DNA from: an uncultured Clostridia bacterium
GTDB lineage: Bacteria; Bacillota; Clostridia; UBA1381
Assembly: GCA_934476075.1 (NCBI GenBank)
Contig: CAKSNH010000009.1
Location: 1-64,000 of the forward strand
Reading direction: 5' to 3'
DNA: 64,000 nucleotides
Shown here: positions 17,601-25,111 of the stretch, piece by piece
Layout: each line of letters begins with the position of its first letter
How positions within the stretch are numbered: the stretch's first letter is position 1
Program-made: the position numbers and the translations under genes
The notes under the pieces: generated by a model
Told to the model about the DNA's origin: nothing
Databases searched by the model: none
What the model saw: only the letters and a program-made list of their open reading frames with translations

Positions 17601-17627
17601 CCATGCTAAAATCCTTTTTGTTTTCAT
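11670..17627 (-). CDS. Large multidomain SLH-anchored surface protein
   Basis: 1985 residues. A signal peptide (1-26, ending VVFAE) is followed by about 850 residues rich in short beta repeats of the NGGEYEF / LYGGMIKYE kind, suggesting a right-handed beta-helix. Three InlB-type (Flg_new) repeats show VSFDANGGGG, VTFDSNGGSVVES...GYEFVGWF and VSFETNGAGSVDS...YVFDGWYL. Between them lie MBG/YDG-like modules (VTVDETAQEFGYDGN, DAGTYDV). Three C-terminal SLH domains (W-A-NG-I/M-G, TRAM, TREQIAAIMHR, TRAEIAAILHR) would bind wall polymers. Start ATG has AGGAGG seven bases upstream. It is probably an adhesin or structural surface protein; the ligand is unknown. It is transcribed divergently from a MerR regulator. 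Confidence 0.85.
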   Translation of the reverse strand: MKTKRILAWFLCAVMMLTLMPAVVFAETTEIVQIEKSNGILSDKYASLSAAVAAAVSGDTLRLLENDTTKQKVTIDKSLTIELDGHSLTDTSLKVSGSDVTVSINDSVGGAKINQNHYTGFKWEGDISVLTRCSSTIFVTGGSTLKIKGVTGTDENSGTIIYDCAADDEYTLVKAVFVDESTLEINGGTFVAVADSGRNSLFVYNGNVTVNDGYFYQAVSLYTVPSAQYPFVVKKCTINGGVWVEERGTFLAIDDIKAIFTLAQGSSVTDDSDDELIKIKDESELATEAWLNTSGNNLYVGGVQVTAANSENIAGDGITSGTAYFKVEDSIPTLYLNGVTIKDGYKIEDYCYINKELGTDYMYKIYGIYYVPASEDKLKIKFSGENVIKAEQVTDEKHKAAWIYGIIAKDSCKMLMFEGNENASIKVASEERALAIQDNTKRRSHILSLNGGEYEFKTDKGDENSGEAIYTHGSLKIENAKVNVSAKSNRGIWAYLVNDENITGEEITSIKNSDIKIKAGTGKEGDIWDGIMSHYDVVIENSNVDIECDAKGIETDGGKNITISGEDTVISVKSIATVNETRKDLYAAIITSEDIDYDTNERTMGEIYLNDGLAVTTPDAGSVSLYDFYGYGRTENMTVVDQNGVFAREVVIKTPTEHCICGKENCTVHTGTIKHVADNSLNLVSGIKDGATVTSGNYYLSDDLEISDEKQLPVSGTVNICLNGHKLEANIIPAENAVLNICDCESSGTAGQITNSSGHVIAFRNNGSTVNIYGGTFETTYNTNTIIDFEGYSGNTLNLYGGMIKYEKNDSSTAIGGRELTVNLYGGKVVTGKSNGIVVLNGKINLLGNTEISVPSGYDSIKVYKKELIDAAGYTGGNISILCDGLSDGDIVVKNVTDETADKFTLSGSDSSHALKRVGNDLVYSAIYTVSFDANGGGGTMASVPVISGEYELPECNFTAPAEKRFTAWNVGGTEYAAGDTVNISKDTTISAVWGDIEKNTVTVDETAQEFGYDGNIKSFTVSANVTDGFTVKYQKDGSDIDSPTDAGTYDVIITRDADSTYYSYSKTIPNGLKINPKDISGAVCGGFEPMTYDGTVQTPQATVTIDGLTVTGVWSDVTNVADKTTFTANGNFTGTIEQQTTGMAKAEAGISTAPTIKFGLKYDKTEQVLIVGGEANGGVLKYSIDNKATWSEELPKGINAGQYEVHFKVFGDDNHTDSYGNLLRVSIEKANVAVPSVASKVYTGNLQTADISDNDYYTVSENGGGIQVGRYDVKLKLKDSSNCYWDGKTEDVSEIVLDFYITKAENEWMTEPSIADRTYGETPNVPSYAAKFGEVTVEYKKADEEDSAYTSTVPVNVGNYKVRFRVAATDDFGGLSKVIDLTVAKAQRLAPETPTVVKETVDGKLVGKIIGVDSTMEYKKDGESEYIAIDGNEIANLPSGTYKVRYKETENYLAGADKTMEIVTDEMITVTFDSNGGSVVESKTCKYNQTITEPETEPTKDGYEFVGWFADSECTTEWNFDTDKFTENKTLYAKWVQGTVSKEEGQIDKVTADGLNDIAKKEKTDISLIVQAQETSKDKAEQTAIKSVKNAPKNFGFYDINLKKSTGGTIAEASSVIEIRLPYNFTKKKNVKVYRYHDGNAQELTALTERASVKPFTDGTCFVDTKNGYIYIYSSKFSTYAVAYDTVSSSSGGSGGRHTTYYTVSFETNGAGSVDSQTIIENGIVNKPNEPTKDGYVFDGWYLSNDFSEKYAFETKVTKNITLYAKWTEDKKQTEDKDSDKNKDDSKDKPSDTDTHDCPSMNFDDLDINQWYHADTDYVLANGLMNGTEEKIFEPDANVTRAMLVTILYRNEGEKAEYKDNLFTDVVKGEYYENAVSWAQQNGIVKGVSETEFAPDEPITREQIAAIMHRYAEFKKIDVSVREDTNILSYSDFDMVSEYAVEPMQWAMGSGLINGRTETTLNPQDNATRAEIAAILHRFLKNNQ

Positions 17628-17660
17628 ACTTTTAACCTCCTCTGCAAAAAAATCATTATG

Positions 17661-17689
17661 TTGACTTTTTGTAATTTTTTCGATATAAT
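17661..17689 (+). promoter_or_regulatory. Sigma-A promoter of the MerR-family regulator gene
   Basis: TTGACT, a 17-bp spacer, TATAAT. The -10 overlaps the leftward -10 because ATATAATTATAT is self-complementary. The start point would fall inside the dyad operator, consistent with autorepression. Confidence 0.7.
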
Positions 17690-17718
17690 TATATCATGTT
17701 CATAGGTGAACAAGTCAA
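17688..17718 (-). promoter_or_regulatory. MerR-type promoter of the surface-protein gene (19-bp spacer)
   Basis: Minus strand TTGACT (17718-17713) and TATAAT (17693-17688) are separated by 19 bp, longer than the optimal 17. The spacer contains the perfect dyad at 17697-17712. This is the layout at which MerR-family proteins untwist DNA to activate transcription. Confidence 0.65.
17697..17712. promoter_or_regulatory. Dyad operator, probable MerR-family binding site
   Basis: TGTTCATAGGTGAACA is a perfect 6-4-6 inverted repeat. It lies between -35 and -10 of the leftward promoter and just after the -10 of the rightward promoter that drives the regulator, so one bound dimer could activate one gene and repress the other. 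Confidence 0.65.
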
Positions 17719-17738
17719 TAGCAATGAGGTGATTTCTT

Positions 17739-18542
17739 TTGAAAAATCAATTTACGATATCGCAAGTTACAAAGAGTTGCGGCATTTCACGGGCAACACT
17801 TCTCAGACTTGAAAACAGGGGACTTCTTTCCCCGGCTTTGATTGATGAAAAAAGCGGTTACCGCTACTTTGACAATTACAACATTGCCCGCATATTACAA
17901 ATTAAGCATTTCTTGTCCATTGGTTTGTCTTATGATGAAATTTATGAGTATTTTAGTACAAACGGAACATCTATGAAACTTTTGCACTCTTTGGAACAAC
18001 GAATGAATAATACAAAACGAATGTATGAGGAAATGAATCTCAGAATTGCACATAAACAATCCCTCACCTTTGAAACAATCTCACTACCAAAGTATGTTTG
18101 CTATGCAAGAGAATATTCAGGCGGCACTGCGAAAGAAAAATATAAAACCATGTATGCACTGTATCACGAGGCAGTCGAAAAAGAACTTTGTCCGCTTGCA
18201 TCAGAGCCGTTATTTACAATAAATAAAAATTCGGATTTGTTCGGCGAAAAAGAAAATTCTTTTTTGTGCTGTATTCCCATCGAACCGGATAATGCCCCTG
18301 ATGACGCATTGGTCTTAAAAAGTTGCCGTGCATTTTCGTGCTTATACTACGGCAGTTATGATTCCTTACCGAATATATTGAACTTGTTTCAACAAAAAGT
18401 CAAAGAATCGAACGTCAGACCGATTGATTATCCTCGTGTACTCGGCATCGTTGCCCCGTACACCTCACGAGATATTAAAGAGGAAAACTATGTTTCTCGT
18501 ATTGTAATTCCGATTGCGTCTGATGGCAATGAAAATAATTAA
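17739..18542 (+). CDS. MerR-family transcriptional regulator with effector-binding domain
   Basis: 267 residues. The N-terminal winged HTH reads FTISQVTKSCGISRATLLRLENRGLL, followed by SGYRYFDNYNIARILQIKHFLSIGLSYDEI, the MerR DNA-binding and arm signature. A coiled linker (~80-105) leads to a GyrI/BmrR-like C-terminal effector domain. No cysteine pattern typical of metal-sensing MerR proteins is seen, so a drug or other organic ligand is more likely. Translation starts at TTG 17739, eight bases after GAGGTGA. The dyad between the divergent promoters is its likely operator, and the giant surface protein its likely target. The ligand is unknown. Confidence 0.85.
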   Translation: MKNQFTISQVTKSCGISRATLLRLENRGLLSPALIDEKSGYRYFDNYNIARILQIKHFLSIGLSYDEIYEYFSTNGTSMKLLHSLEQRMNNTKRMYEEMNLRIAHKQSLTFETISLPKYVCYAREYSGGTAKEKYKTMYALYHEAVEKELCPLASEPLFTINKNSDLFGEKENSFLCCIPIEPDNAPDDALVLKSCRAFSCLYYGSYDSLPNILNLFQQKVKESNVRPIDYPRVLGIVAPYTSRDIKEENYVSRIVIPIASDGNENN

Positions 18543-18545
18543 AAA

Positions 18546-18586
18546 ATTGCACCCGACAGAAATAATATCTTAGGGTGCAATCTTTT
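18546..18586 (+). terminator. Intrinsic terminator of the MerR gene
   Basis: ATTGCACCC, an 18-base loop, GGGTGCAAT, then CTTTT, directly after the stop codon. Confidence 0.75.
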
Positions 18587-18595
18587 AATAATTAT

Positions 18596-18799
18596 TTAGT
18601 CTTTTAGTCCGTAAAATATATTAGCGTCTGAATATTTATTGGCAATATTTCCTGTTACAACAAGCTTAATTTCATTTTTACCCTTTTCAAGATACTTGCC
18701 GATATTAAATTCATGATTAAAAAAGCTTACTCCGGCAAATTGCCCGTTCACATAACATTCCGCCATTTCCTCGCATGAAACGTTGAAATATTCATTCGG
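18596..18799 (-). pseudogene. Remnant of the C-terminal carbohydrate-binding end of a glycoside hydrolase
   Basis: A 67-codon open stretch bounded upstream by a stop at 18800-18802. It reads EMAECYVNGQFAGVSFFN, then IGKYLEKGKNEIKLVVTGN, ending GLKD and TAA. The AE-yVNG-fAG ... l-kGkNei-v pattern is that of the galactose-binding-like beta-sandwich of GH2-type glycosidases. No plausible start, no ribosome binding site and no upstream part remain, so it is a gene fragment. It lies 1.5 kb from an intact GH42 gene but is not part of it. Confidence 0.6.
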
Positions 18800-18910
18800 T
18801 TAATCATAGCCATTCTCCTATGTAAAATATTTATATCGTTAAAATTATTTTTATTATATAACACATTGGTGATATGGTCAATTAATATTTTTATAAATCA
18901 TGATTTTATT

Positions 18911-18953
18911 TTTTAAGAGTACATTCCAACATATTTAGAATGTACTCTTAAAA
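18911..18953. repeat. Perfect 16-bp inverted repeat upstream of the symporter gene
   Basis: TTTTAAGAGTACATTC, an 11-base loop, then GAATGTACTCTTAAAA. No T-run follows on either strand, so it is not a standard terminator. It lies about 75 bases before the transporter ATG, close to a TATAAT at 18966-18971, and could be an operator or an mRNA leader hairpin. Confidence 0.6.
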
Positions 18954-19025
18954 ATATGATTAAAATATAATTTTTATGCAATACTAATATTGAATTCATA
19001 CTAACTCAAAGTCGGGGGTAAAAAG

Positions 19026-20276
19026 ATGAAAAAGCTGGGATTAACCACAAAAATATTTATAGCACTTATATTTGGAGTAATAGTCGGAACGGTAATCGAA
19101 AAATTTGTTCCGCCGTCATATTTCAGAGATACAATCGCCGTAAACGGTGTATTTTACGTTATCGGTACAGGATTTATCAGATTAATGAAAATGCTCGTTG
19201 TTCCGCTTGTATTCTGCTCGCTTGTCTGCGGCACAATGTCAATAGGCGACACAAAAAAACTCGGCAGAGTCGGCATACGAACATTAATATTCTATCTTGC
19301 GACAACCGCTTGTGCAATCGGTTTATCATTGGTAATCGCAAATATAGCCAATCCCGGACTTGGACTTGATGTCAGCAGTTTGCCTGTAAGCGAAGAAGAA
19401 GTGCATTTATCATTCAACTTTACAGATACCCTTATAAATATTATTCCCGAAAACCCTATCCACGCCATAGCAAACGGAGATATGCTGCCGATTATATTAT
19501 TTGCCGTACTTATAGGTCTGTGCATTGCTCGTCTTGGCGAAAAGAGTATAACCGTAGCAAAATGTTTAAGTGAATTTAACGATATTATGACTGAAATGAC
19601 AATGCTGGTCATGAAAACCGCACCGATAGGCGTATTTTGTTTGGTTGCACGAACCTTTTCAAATTTGGGAATCGGTGCGATATTTTCTCTTATAAAATAT
19701 ATCATCACCGTTGCACTGGCACTCGGTATACATTGTTTCGGAATTTATATGCTGTTCCTGTTTGTATTTACAAGACTAAACCCGATAAAATTTCTGAAAA
19801 AAATGCTTCCCGTAATGCAGTTTGCTTTTTCAACCGCAACCTCAAACTCCACCATTCCCATGAATATACAAGTGCTGGACGAAGATTTAGGAGTATCCAA
19901 AGAAATATCATCATTTACCATACCTCTCGGTGCTACCATAAATATGGACGGCACATCAATCATGCAGGGTGTTGCCGTAGTTTTTGCCGCACAGGCATTT
20001 AATATTGATTTGACCGTAACCGATTATATAACCGTTATTCTTACCGCCACTCTCGCCTCTGTCGGAACGGCAGGCGTACCGAGTGCGGGACTTATCACCT
20101 TATCAATGGTATTTTCTTCGGTAAATCTGCCGTCTGCCGCAATCGGACTTATCATGGGTATCGACAGATTAATCGATATGATGCGTACAACCGTTAATAT
20201 AACCGGCGATGCGGTATGCACAACAATAGTGGCTCATCGTGAAAATCGTATAGATTTGGAAATATTTAATAAATAA
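19026..20276 (+). CDS. Dicarboxylate/amino acid:cation symporter (DAACS family)
   Basis: 416 residues and a membrane protein throughout, with the usual length and fold of GltP/GltT/DctA carriers that take up glutamate, aspartate or C4-dicarboxylates with Na+ or H+. Family landmarks are the re-entrant loop ATSNSTIPMN (a variant of the serine-rich motif), the cation-site motif INMDGTS near residue 300, the second hairpin GTAGVPSAG, and the late RLIDMMRTTVNITGDAV segment in TM8, which binds substrate. A GGGGG stretch lies seven bases before the ATG. It is a single gene between its own leader and a strong terminator. The substrate cannot be fixed from sequence alone. Confidence 0.88.
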   Translation: MKKLGLTTKIFIALIFGVIVGTVIEKFVPPSYFRDTIAVNGVFYVIGTGFIRLMKMLVVPLVFCSLVCGTMSIGDTKKLGRVGIRTLIFYLATTACAIGLSLVIANIANPGLGLDVSSLPVSEEEVHLSFNFTDTLINIIPENPIHAIANGDMLPIILFAVLIGLCIARLGEKSITVAKCLSEFNDIMTEMTMLVMKTAPIGVFCLVARTFSNLGIGAIFSLIKYIITVALALGIHCFGIYMLFLFVFTRLNPIKFLKKMLPVMQFAFSTATSNSTIPMNIQVLDEDLGVSKEISSFTIPLGATINMDGTSIMQGVAVVFAAQAFNIDLTVTDYITVILTATLASVGTAGVPSAGLITLSMVFSSVNLPSAAIGLIMGIDRLIDMMRTTVNITGDAVCTTIVAHRENRIDLEIFNK

Positions 20277-20277
20277 A

Positions 20278-20322
20278 AATATACACCTTAAAACATAAAA
20301 ATTTTTAAGGTGTATATTTTTT
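20278..20322. terminator. Bidirectional terminator between the symporter and GH42 genes
   Basis: An AATATACACCTTAAAA arm and its complement flank a short A-rich loop, with T-runs on both strands. It separates two convergent genes. Confidence 0.85.
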
Positions 20323-20325
20323 GTA

Positions 20326-22380
20326 TCACTTATTTATTTCAAATACCAAACAGCCGTATTTTTCAATCGTGCATTTGCCGTTCATATTCTTTCCGGACAA
20401 TAACTCATACATTTCCTTTTTCAAAGAAAATTCAATTTCACTGTCCTTGTAGTTCAATAGGAATAAATACCTTGCTGTTTCATTTTCTCTTACGGCAATT
20501 TCAATTTCCTCGGGAATATCCGCAATACCGTCAATCGGAGATACCATACCCGACATATCCGCCATCAGCATTGCCGTATCCTGTCCGAATACACTTCCCG
20601 CATAATATGCTGTGCCGTCACCGGTCTGCTTTTTCACCATGGCAGGCTTGCCGTCATAATGATTATTCTTAAACGTACCGATAACCTCGCCGTCGGTTAC
20701 TTCCAGCACTTCATTATATACGGGAGCGGTTACCGTATCATCACCTATTTTGATAAATTCTTCATCATCAAAATCAGACAACACCGTAAATTCTTCAACT
20801 TCCACTCCGCAAAGCTCCGACGCATATCCCGGCATCGGCATAGCGGTGCATTGTCCGTTCAGCTCCTTTGTACCTGTTCGGCAGCCGAATATTACCGTAC
20901 CGCCCTGTGCAATATATGCTTTCAGCAATTCCGCTCTTTTCTTTGTAAGAATGGCAGCGTGTGCATATACCAACTGCTTGTATTGCGTAAGCTTAGACAA
21001 ATCTGTTTCGTCATCAATATACAAAAAATCAAACGGAATATGCTTTTTCTGCAAAGCCTTAAACCATGAATCATCGCTTTTCCGCATACATATTTCCTGC
21101 CACTTGTCGCAGTCACAATCCCACTCATTGTCATAATCCTTGACAACAGCCACATCGACAGCATACTCCGCACCCGATATTTTAAGCATCTTTTCCTTAT
21201 CAAGATTTATTTCGCCAAGCTCTTTTACTCGTCTGTTCGGCTTGTTTGAATAATCATTCAATCCATGCCAATACATCTCCGTACCGAAACGGCAGGTACG
21301 CCATCTGAAATAGCTTACAAAATCCGCACCGTGTGCGATTGCCTGCATAGTCCATAACCGCATCTGTCCCGGTTTCGGCATAGGCTGCAACATACGGCAA
21401 TTCCAGCCTCCGCCGCCTGTCTGCTGTTCCATAATACCAAACGGGCTTGAAATACTGCGAATCCTCGTTAAATTATAGGAGCTGTTTCTATCCATTAAAT
21501 CATCAGGATTATCCGCTTTTTTTGCCAATTCAAAGGCAAAATTAGGATAATTGTCATATGTAAGAAAATCCAAAATGCCGTCGGTTAATTTGTGATAATC
21601 AATATATCTGAACATACCGTTTGTTGTGATAAACTGGTCTTTTCTTCGATATTTTTTGATAATATCCGCCTGCAATTTAAAAAATCCGATTACCGTATCT
21701 GACACAAACCGCTTTTCTTCCAGTTTCATATGCGGATTTGTTTCCCCTACCGCATTTGTACGGCGTGTAAGGTTCACTTCGTTCCAATCATTGTACGTCT
21801 GATTCCAAAAAGCCGTGCCCATTTCTTTATTCAGCGTATCAATATCCCTGAATTTATCTTCCAAATACTTACGGAACGCTTTATGGTCACTTTCGGAATA
21901 ATACAAGTCCTGTTCGCAGTTTATCTCATTATCCAGCTGCCAGCCGATTACATTCGGATATTTGCAATAATGCTGTGCCAGCTGCTCCACAATCTTTCTC
22001 GTGTACTCACGATAAATCGGAGAATTTAAATTATTCTGTCTGCGCATACCATTGTAGTACAAATTCCCGTCAATATCCGCATTTAATATTTCGGGATATT
22101 TTTCGCTAAGCCAAACAGGTGCGGTTGCGGTAGGCGTACAAAAAATAACCTTCATTCCCTCCGCCAACGCAACGTCCATAAACTTATCAAAAAATTCAAA
22201 TGTATATACCCCATCAGACGGCTCAAATTTATTCCATGCAAATTCCGCAATACGAATAACTTCAATTCCCTTTTCTTTCATTCGGCACAAATCGTCAGCC
22301 CACATACTCTCGTCCCAATGTTCGGGATAATAGCATACGCCCAATGTCAGTTTTTCAAATTTACAGTTTCCTCTTTTCAT
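20326..22380 (-). CDS. Beta-galactosidase, glycoside hydrolase family 42
   Basis: 684 residues, the normal GH42 length. The TIM-barrel domain opens with LGVCYYPEHWDESMW and contains IRIAEFAWNKFEPSDG and FCTPTATAPVWL. The acid/base glutamate is in GWQLDNEIN near residue 148, and the nucleophile glutamate is in GIMEQQTGG near residue 312. A central trimerisation domain and a small C-terminal beta domain follow. There is no signal peptide, so it acts in the cytoplasm on imported galactosides. The ATG has AAGGGG upstream. It is last in a same-strand row after folD (25-base gap) and ends at a shared terminator. Confidence 0.9.
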   Translation of the reverse strand: MKRGNCKFEKLTLGVCYYPEHWDESMWADDLCRMKEKGIEVIRIAEFAWNKFEPSDGVYTFEFFDKFMDVALAEGMKVIFCTPTATAPVWLSEKYPEILNADIDGNLYYNGMRRQNNLNSPIYREYTRKIVEQLAQHYCKYPNVIGWQLDNEINCEQDLYYSESDHKAFRKYLEDKFRDIDTLNKEMGTAFWNQTYNDWNEVNLTRRTNAVGETNPHMKLEEKRFVSDTVIGFFKLQADIIKKYRRKDQFITTNGMFRYIDYHKLTDGILDFLTYDNYPNFAFELAKKADNPDDLMDRNSSYNLTRIRSISSPFGIMEQQTGGGGWNCRMLQPMPKPGQMRLWTMQAIAHGADFVSYFRWRTCRFGTEMYWHGLNDYSNKPNRRVKELGEINLDKEKMLKISGAEYAVDVAVVKDYDNEWDCDCDKWQEICMRKSDDSWFKALQKKHIPFDFLYIDDETDLSKLTQYKQLVYAHAAILTKKRAELLKAYIAQGGTVIFGCRTGTKELNGQCTAMPMPGYASELCGVEVEEFTVLSDFDDEEFIKIGDDTVTAPVYNEVLEVTDGEVIGTFKNNHYDGKPAMVKKQTGDGTAYYAGSVFGQDTAMLMADMSGMVSPIDGIADIPEEIEIAVRENETARYLFLLNYKDSEIEFSLKKEMYELLSGKNMNGKCTIEKYGCLVFEINK

Positions 22381-22405
22381 ATGATAACCCCTTTATATAA
22401 AATGA

Positions 22406-23254
22406 TTATTTATGATTTATCACAGCCGCTTTTAACGTATTTCTCATAAGCATTGCAATGGTCATCGGTCCGACACCGCCCGGAACGGGAGTGATTGCAC
22501 CGGCAACCTTTTCCGCACTTTCAAAATGTACGTCACCAACCAGTTTTTTAGGTGCAATTCTGTTAATTCCGACATCAATAACAACCGCACCCTCTTTTAT
22601 CATGTCGCCTGTAATCATTTCGGGAATACCTACTGCGGCAACCAAAATATCGGCACGCTTTGTAACCTCTTTCAGATTTTTTGTCTTTGAATGACAAATT
22701 GTAACCGTACCGTTAGCATGAAGCAAGAGCATAGCCTGCGGTTTGCCGACAATATTACTTCTTCCCACGATTACACATTCCTTGCCCGCAACATCAATTC
22801 CGCTTTCCTTTATAAGCTCCATAACTCCCGCCGGTGTACATGGTACAAAATCATAATTTCCGACCATAATTTTACCCACATTTACAGGGTGGAATGCGTC
22901 AACGTCCTTTTTAGGACTGATAGCATTTATGATTGTTTCCTCGTCAATGTGTTTCGGAACAGGCAGCTGTACCAAAATACCGGAAATATCGTCTTTATTG
23001 TTCAATTTATCAATTAATGCCAAAAGTTCATCTTGTGTTGTTTCAGCCGGAAGTGCGTATTCTTCCGAATATATGCCTATTTCCGCACAAGCCTTCTTTT
23101 TATTGTTTACATACACTTTGCTCGCCGGGTCATCACCTACTATAATAACCGCCAAACCCGGATTAATTCCTTCCTTTTTTAGGTTTTCTGCCTCCACTTT
23201 TAGCTCGTCCTTTATTCTTTGAGAAACTACCTTGCCGCTTAAAATCTTTGCCAT
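22406..23254 (-). CDS. folD: Bifunctional methylenetetrahydrofolate dehydrogenase/cyclohydrolase FolD
   Basis: About 282 residues. It interconverts 5,10-methylene-, 5,10-methenyl- and 10-formyl-tetrahydrofolate using NADP. Visible motifs: the catalytic-lysine segment YVNNKKKAC, the signature GILVQLPVP, the NADP site VGRSNIVGKP and the C-terminal TPVPGGVGPMTIAMLM. The start chosen is ATG 23254 (MAKIL), ten bases after AAGGAG; an ATG three codons earlier is almost on top of that site. The first ~92 bases overlap, in another frame, the 3' end of the ygiQ-type gene. Confidence 0.93.
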   Translation of the reverse strand: MAKILSGKVVSQRIKDELKVEAENLKKEGINPGLAVIIVGDDPASKVYVNNKKKACAEIGIYSEEYALPAETTQDELLALIDKLNNKDDISGILVQLPVPKHIDEETIINAISPKKDVDAFHPVNVGKIMVGNYDFVPCTPAGVMELIKESGIDVAGKECVIVGRSNIVGKPQAMLLLHANGTVTICHSKTKNLKEVTKRADILVAAVGIPEMITGDMIKEGAVVIDVGINRIAPKKLVGDVHFESAEKVAGAITPVPGGVGPMTIAMLMRNTLKAAVINHK

Positions 23255-25097
23255 TTCTACCATTCTCCTTACTGTTATTATTTTTTGTATTACTGTAACC
23301 GCTTTTCGGCGGTCTTATAAGACATCTTTCCATATTATATCCGATTAAATCTTCACGATGAGCCATTCTGAGTGCATCGTACACCAATTTATAATTATCG
23401 GGATTGCGATATTGCAATAATGCACGCTGCATGGCTTTTTCTTTCGGACTTTTCGGCACATAAACCTTTTCCATAGTAAACGGATTTAAACCCGTATAGA
23501 ACATACAAGTCGAAATTGTGCCCGGTGTCGGATAAAAATCCTGTACCTGCTGCGGATTGATACCGTGCTTTTTCAAATACAACGCCAATTCAATAGCATC
23601 ATTTAATGTACTTCCGGGGTGGCTTGACATCAAATATGGTACAAGATACTGCTTTTTTCCAAGCTGTTCGTTAATTTTATAGAACTTATCCGAGAATTTA
23701 TTATACACACTGTTTTTAGGCTTACCCATATATTTCAATACATTGTCGGTTATATGTTCGGGAGCAACTTTCAGCTGACCGCTTACATGATATTCGCACA
23801 ATTCTCTGAAAAATGTATCATCTTTATCATTTATCAAATAATCAAAACGTATACCCGAACGTATAAATACCTTCTTCACTCCCTCAATCTGACGAAGTTT
23901 ACGAAGCAAAGTAAGATATTCTTTGTGAGAAATCTCAATATTTTTACACGGTTCGGGGAACAGACACTGCTTATTCTTACAAGCACCAACTTTAAGCTGT
24001 TTACTGCACGCCGGTGCTCTGAAATTGGCGGTCGGGCCGCCGACATCATGTATATATCCTTTAAAATCGGGGTCCCATACCATTTTTTTAGCCTCGGCAA
24101 TAATTGATTCCTGACTTCTTGCCGTAACAATTCTGCCTTGATGGAATGCCAATGCACAGAAATTACAGCTGCCGAAACAGCCTCTTGAACTTACCAAACT
24201 GAATTTAACTTCACGAATAGCCTCAATGCCGCCCGCCTCTTCATAAATCGGGTGGTAATTTTTCATATACGGCAGCGAATACACCGCATCAAGCTCCTTT
24301 GTTGTCAGCGGCGGCATCGGCGGATTTTGCACCAAATATCTGTCATGGTGCTGCTGTACTATTGTTTTTCCCAAAAACGGATTTTGCTCATAATATTGTA
24401 TTCTGCATGAATCCGCATATGCACGCTTACTTTCGCAGCATTCTTCGTAACTCGGAATAAGCACAGAATTTTCAACGTCCGCACTGTGCGAAATATAACA
24501 CGTTCCCGGCACATCTGTAATATCCTTAACTTTTGCACCGTCACGAAGTCTGTCGGCAAGCATAACAATCTGCTTTTCTCCCATTCCGTACATAAGAATG
24601 TCCGCACGGCTGTCAAATAGAATAGAACGTCTTATCTTGTCGTCCCAATAATCATAGTGTGCAAATCGGCGTAAACTCGCCTCCACACCACCGATTAAGA
24701 TGGGTATATCCCCATATGCCTCACGAATACGGTTGCAGTATACTATTGTCGCTCTGTCGGGACGCTGTCCCGCTTTATTTCCCGGTGCATATGAATCGTC
24801 ACTTCTCCTTTTCTTGCTTGCGGTGTAGTGATTTACCATACTGTCTATATTCCCCGCCGATACAAGCACCCCAAGCTTAGGTCTGCCCATTCTCTTGAAA
24901 TCGTCAACCGAACGCCAATTCGGCAATGCCACTATACCAACCTTATACCCATGCTTTTCAAGTACACGGGATATAATCGCATGACCGAAACTCGGGTGGT
25001 CTACATATGCGTCCCCAACTATATATAAAAAATCAAGTTGATTCCAACCTCTTGTATCCATATCATCTCTTGATATAGGTAAGAAATCATTTTTCAT
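23163..25097 (-). CDS. YgiQ-family radical SAM protein
   Basis: About 644 residues. An N-terminal cobalamin-binding-like domain (YIVGDAYVDHPSFGHAII, PNWRSVDDFKRMGRPKLGVLVSAGN) is followed by a radical SAM domain. Its 4Fe-4S motif is the C-x3-C-x2-C in SSRGCFGSCNFCALAFHQGR. The conserved DVGGPTANF and PSSHPGST-like (LMSSHPGSTL) motifs are also seen. YgiQ proteins are widespread but their reaction is unknown. ATG 25097 has GGAGG five bases upstream, preferred over a GTG inside that site. The last ~45 residues are a basic low-complexity tail (SKENGRNGK, GRAKSGGRKPKKGRN), the end of which is encoded across the start of folD. Confidence 0.85.
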   Translation of the reverse strand: MKNDFLPISRDDMDTRGWNQLDFLYIVGDAYVDHPSFGHAIISRVLEKHGYKVGIVALPNWRSVDDFKRMGRPKLGVLVSAGNIDSMVNHYTASKKRRSDDSYAPGNKAGQRPDRATIVYCNRIREAYGDIPILIGGVEASLRRFAHYDYWDDKIRRSILFDSRADILMYGMGEKQIVMLADRLRDGAKVKDITDVPGTCYISHSADVENSVLIPSYEECCESKRAYADSCRIQYYEQNPFLGKTIVQQHHDRYLVQNPPMPPLTTKELDAVYSLPYMKNYHPIYEEAGGIEAIREVKFSLVSSRGCFGSCNFCALAFHQGRIVTARSQESIIAEAKKMVWDPDFKGYIHDVGGPTANFRAPACSKQLKVGACKNKQCLFPEPCKNIEISHKEYLTLLRKLRQIEGVKKVFIRSGIRFDYLINDKDDTFFRELCEYHVSGQLKVAPEHITDNVLKYMGKPKNSVYNKFSDKFYKINEQLGKKQYLVPYLMSSHPGSTLNDAIELALYLKKHGINPQQVQDFYPTPGTISTCMFYTGLNPFTMEKVYVPKSPKEKAMQRALLQYRNPDNYKLVYDALRMAHREDLIGYNMERCLIRPPKSGYSNTKNNNSKENGRNGKDFKRQGSFSKNKGRAKSGGRKPKKGRN

Positions 25098-25111
25098 TCG
25101 TTCCTCCACTT

